The notes below the pieces were generated by a model. That model was not told the DNA's origin and did no database searches. It worked only from the letters and a program-made list of their open reading frames with translations. A stretch of 64,000 bases of DNA from NCBI GenBank assembly GCA_947649365.1, contig CANSRH010000006.1, positions 1-64,000 of the forward strand, read 5' to 3'. The position numbers were made by a program, and so were the translations under genes. Every line of letters begins with the position of its first letter. Position 1 is the first letter of the stretch. The DNA is from an uncultured Mycoplasmatota bacterium (GTDB lineage: Bacteria; Bacillota_I; Bacilli_A; RF39; UBA660). Positions 60,958-64,000 of the stretch are shown here, one piece after another.

Positions 60958-60989
60958 CTTGTGGTTCAGGTAAGAAATATAAGGAGTGA
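60958..60989 (+). repeat. Att-like repeat, right copy (SEC-C coding remnant)
   Basis: CTTGTGGTTCAGGTAAGAAATATAAGGAGTGA encodes CGSGKKYKE-stop; differs from the secA copy at third codon positions over CGSGKKYK. Confidence 0.6.
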
Positions 60990-60993
60990 ATCA

Positions 60994-61593
60994 ATGAAAG
61001 ATAATACATTAGATTTTTTGATGAAAATAAATGATCTACAAAAAACAAGAAGGTATGGAAATTACCCTAATTTTAGTGAAAGTACGTCTGACCATACATT
61101 TAAATTAATCCTTATAGTTGATTATTTTTATAAAGAATTAAACTTAGCTTTAAATTATGAAAAATGTATTTGTCTTGCAATATACCATGATTTTGGAGAA
61201 ATGGATTTAGATAAAGATATAGATATTAAAGAAAACACTGATAAAAATATTCATAAAAATAAGGATATTTATGAAATGGAAAAGATTAAAGAGTTGTCAA
61301 AAACTTATTACAATTCAATGGAAGAATACTATTTAGAATATAAAAATAAAAATACTGAGGAAGCACTTTTTGTAAATGCTTGTGATAAATTAGAGGGGAT
61401 GATTCATCCATTGTCAGTAAATAAAGTAATTATGAATCACGAGCTTTTTGCAACCTATGCTGATAAAGCAGTTAAAAATTTTCCAAAACTAATGCCCATT
61501 TATCAACAAATTAAAGATATGTTAAAAATACGCTTTGAAGAATGGGGATTTGAATGGAAAAAAGAATACGATTCTGTATTTAATAAAGATTAG
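60994..61593 (+). CDS. HD-domain hydrolase (YfbR-like nucleotidase family)
   Basis: STSDHTFKLILI, YHDFGEMDL, ACDKLEGMIHP. Confidence 0.85.
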   Translation: MKDNTLDFLMKINDLQKTRRYGNYPNFSESTSDHTFKLILIVDYFYKELNLALNYEKCICLAIYHDFGEMDLDKDIDIKENTDKNIHKNKDIYEMEKIKELSKTYYNSMEEYYLEYKNKNTEEALFVNACDKLEGMIHPLSVNKVIMNHELFATYADKAVKNFPKLMPIYQQIKDMLKIRFEEWGFEWKKEYDSVFNKD

Positions 61594-61679
61594 TAATTAT
61601 GGTTGTAAATGGATAAGAAGAAATATAAGAATAATAAATATAAATAGCCGAATGTTAATTGAAAGGAGAGGATAATAGT

Positions 61680-62330
61680 ATGAATTTATATGAAAGAAAT
61701 CAAAAACAAAGAAACTTCTTTAATGAAAAAATTGAATCTTATGACCAAGTTCACGAAACTTATATGGAAACAAAAAGAATGTTAGCTGAGAATTTAGATA
61801 AAGACACAAAAAAGATTTTAGATTTAGGAGCAGGAACAGGATTAGAATTGATTTATTTATTTGAAAAGTATCCTAATGCAAATGCAGTAGTTATTGATAT
61901 ATCTGAAAATATGTTGGAAGAGTTATCTAAGAGGGATTTTGCAAAACGAGTAACAACAATATGTGGAGATTTTTTTGAAGTTGATTTTGGTAAAGATTAT
62001 GATGCAGTAATTTCAACATCTGCGCTCCATCATTTCAAACCAGAAGAAAAAGAAATTCTTTATAAAAAAATATTTGAATGTTTAAAAGAAAACGGATTAT
62101 TTATAAACTGTGACAAGATAAGTTTAAATCAAGAAGCGCAAAACAAAGCTCTATATGAGTTAGAACACAATATTGAAAATTATAAACACATTGATACTCC
62201 ACTTACAATTGAAAATGAAATAGCAATTTTAGAAAAAATTGGTTTTATTGGAATACATTCAAATAAAGTTGATAAAGAAGATTATAGCCTTATAAAAGCT
62301 CGAAAAAAAATAATAATATCAAAGCAATAG
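61680..62330 (+). CDS. Class I SAM-dependent methyltransferase
   Basis: KKILDLGAGTGLELIYLFEKYP, VVIDISENML. Confidence 0.92.
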   Translation: MNLYERNQKQRNFFNEKIESYDQVHETYMETKRMLAENLDKDTKKILDLGAGTGLELIYLFEKYPNANAVVIDISENMLEELSKRDFAKRVTTICGDFFEVDFGKDYDAVISTSALHHFKPEEKEILYKKIFECLKENGLFINCDKISLNQEAQNKALYELEHNIENYKHIDTPLTIENEIAILEKIGFIGIHSNKVDKEDYSLIKARKKIIISKQ

Positions 62331-62390
62331 GAATACAAAAATTTATATTATACTTCGGATTGACTTGATAATAGAAAGGAAAAAATCAAA

Positions 62391-62990
62391 ATGAATAATC
62401 AAGAAATTATAGAAAAAGTAAAAAATATGTCCATCGAAGAACAAAGAGAAATACCTTATAAAGAATTAGTAAGTATGGTAGATAAAATGAAAGCAGACGA
62501 AATTATAGAGTTAAGCAATGCGATAGGTTATCCTGTATTTACCAGAATGTGTATGGGAGACTTACGCCACAAATTTGTTTTACTACAAGATGGTGCGGCA
62601 ATAATTATTGAAAATGAAAAAGGAGAAATACTACTACAAAGTAGAGCGGATCGAGACAAGTGGGGGCTTCCAGGAGGATGTCAAGAATTAGGAGAACGTT
62701 TCGAAGATACAATTATTCGAGAAGTAAAAGAAGAAACAAATTTAGATATTTTAGAAAGTGACTTAGAATTATTAGCAGTTGTTTCTGGAGCATCTAGAAG
62801 AAATGATTATCCAAATGGAGATGTAGTTATTAATAATACTGCTTTATTTTACACAAATAAATATACTGGTGAATTAAAATGGGACAATGAATCAAAAAAT
62901 ATGAAATATTTTCCGAAAGATAAATTACCCAAAAACCAAAATGACCCTGATTTAATAAACGCTTTTATTGAAAAACAAAATAAGAAGTAA
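62391..62990 (+). CDS. NUDIX hydrolase
   Basis: Nudix box GGCQELGERFEDTIIREVKEETNL. Confidence 0.92.
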   Translation: MNNQEIIEKVKNMSIEEQREIPYKELVSMVDKMKADEIIELSNAIGYPVFTRMCMGDLRHKFVLLQDGAAIIIENEKGEILLQSRADRDKWGLPGGCQELGERFEDTIIREVKEETNLDILESDLELLAVVSGASRRNDYPNGDVVINNTALFYTNKYTGELKWDNESKNMKYFPKDKLPKNQNDPDLINAFIEKQNKK

Positions 62991-63070
62991 TGACAGATAA
63001 ACATTGAAATGGGTATCTGTTTTTTTAAATTAGAAAAAGATATGCTACAATAGAAAAAAGGTGGTCACTG

Positions 63071-64000
63071 ATGAAAAAAATACTAATTACAATTATTCTT
63101 TTCTTATTACTTCCAAGTCTAGTGTTTGCAAGTGAAATAACCAAAGAAAGTACAATTCAAATAAATAATAAAACCAGTAGCAAGATGGTAGACAACAAGG
63201 AAAATACTTTTATTTCTATCAACAAAAACGAGCCAATTACTATCAAAAGTGAAGAAGAAATAGCTGGAATATATATCATCTATGAAAGGCAAAGTCAAAA
63301 AGGAATTGTTTCTAACAACCATGCAAACGCTCCTGTTGGTAACAATGACTTTCTTCATGAATACCTTGATTTAGAAACTTTAATTGGTTTAGGAAAAGAA
63401 ATAACAATAGAATACAATGAAAATGTAAAAATAGCAGAAATTCATGTATTTAGCAAAGGAGAATTACCAGATTTTGTAGAACGCTGGAATCCTCCTCATG
63501 AAAAAGCAGACCTTCTTCTTTTTTCAACACACAGTGATGACGAACAATTATTTTTTTTAGGATTACTTCCGACGTATGTAGCAAAAGGAAAAAAAGTACA
63601 AGTCGTTTATTTCACCAATCATTATGACAATCCAAAACGTTTGCACGAACAACTACATGGTTTATACACAGTAGGAATAACCTCTTATCCAATCATTGGA
63701 ATCGTTCCAGATGCCTATTCTGAAACTTTAGAAGAAGCAATCAAAAATCTCCAAAAAGCACAATTAACAGAAAAAGAAGTCTTGGACTTTGAAGTAGAAA
63801 TGATAAGAAGATTTCAACCTCTGGTCGTTGTAGGACACGATGAATTAGGAGAATACTCTCATGGCCAGCATATACTTAACACCTATCTCCTAAAACAAGC
63901 AATAAAGGAAGCAGAAAATAAAGAGTATCTTTTCTCTACGAATCAAACAAAGGAGCCTTGGAGTGTACCAAAAACTTATCTACATTTATACAAAGAAAAC
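63071..64000 (+). CDS. PIG-L family deacetylase, secreted, partial at window edge
   Basis: Absent from ORF track (no stop in window): signal peptide MKKILITIILFLLLPSLVFA, LLLFSTHSDDEQLFFLGLL, GHDELGEYSHGQHI. Confidence 0.88.
   Translation, partial: MKKILITIILFLLLPSLVFASEITKESTIQINNKTSSKMVDNKENTFISINKNEPITIKSEEEIAGIYIIYERQSQKGIVSNNHANAPVGNNDFLHEYLDLETLIGLGKEITIEYNENVKIAEIHVFSKGELPDFVERWNPPHEKADLLLFSTHSDDEQLFFLGLLPTYVAKGKKVQVVYFTNHYDNPKRLHEQLHGLYTVGITSYPIIGIVPDAYSETLEEAIKNLQKAQLTEKEVLDFEVEMIRRFQPLVVVGHDELGEYSHGQHILNTYLLKQAIKEAENKEYLFSTNQTKEPWSVPKTYLHLYKEN

Larger units (their letters stand above)
56544..60989 (+). mobile_element. Candidate decayed integrative element at the secA 3' end
   Basis: KilA-N gene, broken tyrosine recombinase and AAA_13-type ATPase lie between the secA SEC-C codons and a second CGSGKKYK-coding stretch. 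Confidence 0.6.

Overview
AT-rich chromosomal window spanning the replication origin of a low-GC Gram-positive, endospore-forming lineage (Bacilli-like; species not determinable from sequence alone). Left of oriC, on the minus strand: dnaA, dnaN, a ComK-like gene, recF, gyrB, gyrA, two perfect parS sites, an SRP RNA, tadA, dnaX, ybaB, recR, bofA, holB, ricT, trmN6-like, pth, mfd, spoVT-like, and an SDR-metG operon behind a T-box leader. Right of oriC, on the plus strand: rpmH, rnpA, yidC, jag, a HipA-like orphan, mnmE, an Nmad3-like gene, mnmG, rsmG and a noc/parB-like gene with a long acidic extension. Then follow a PBP (minus), argS-rpoE-prfA-prmC, a GT2, spoIIR, mntP, murA, rpmE, rpiB, spoIID-spoIIQ-spoIIID, an agr-type quorum-sensing locus, csp, hpf and secA. 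After secA is a decayed integrative-element-like island: KilA-N protein, broken tyrosine recombinase and an AAA_13/RloC-like ATPase, bounded by a second copy of the SecA SEC-C coding motif. HD, methyltransferase, NUDIX and PIG-L genes complete the window. Highlights: an AgrD micro-ORF absent from the ORF track, whose predicted peptide has no Cys/Ser at the usual ring position but has a GBAP-like Ser at -9; a perfect Noc-binding-site palindrome together with two perfect parS sites; a ComK homolog between dnaN and recF; an Nmad3-like protein between mnmE and mnmG; and the secA-end island. All family calls come from reading motifs by eye; no database search was run.
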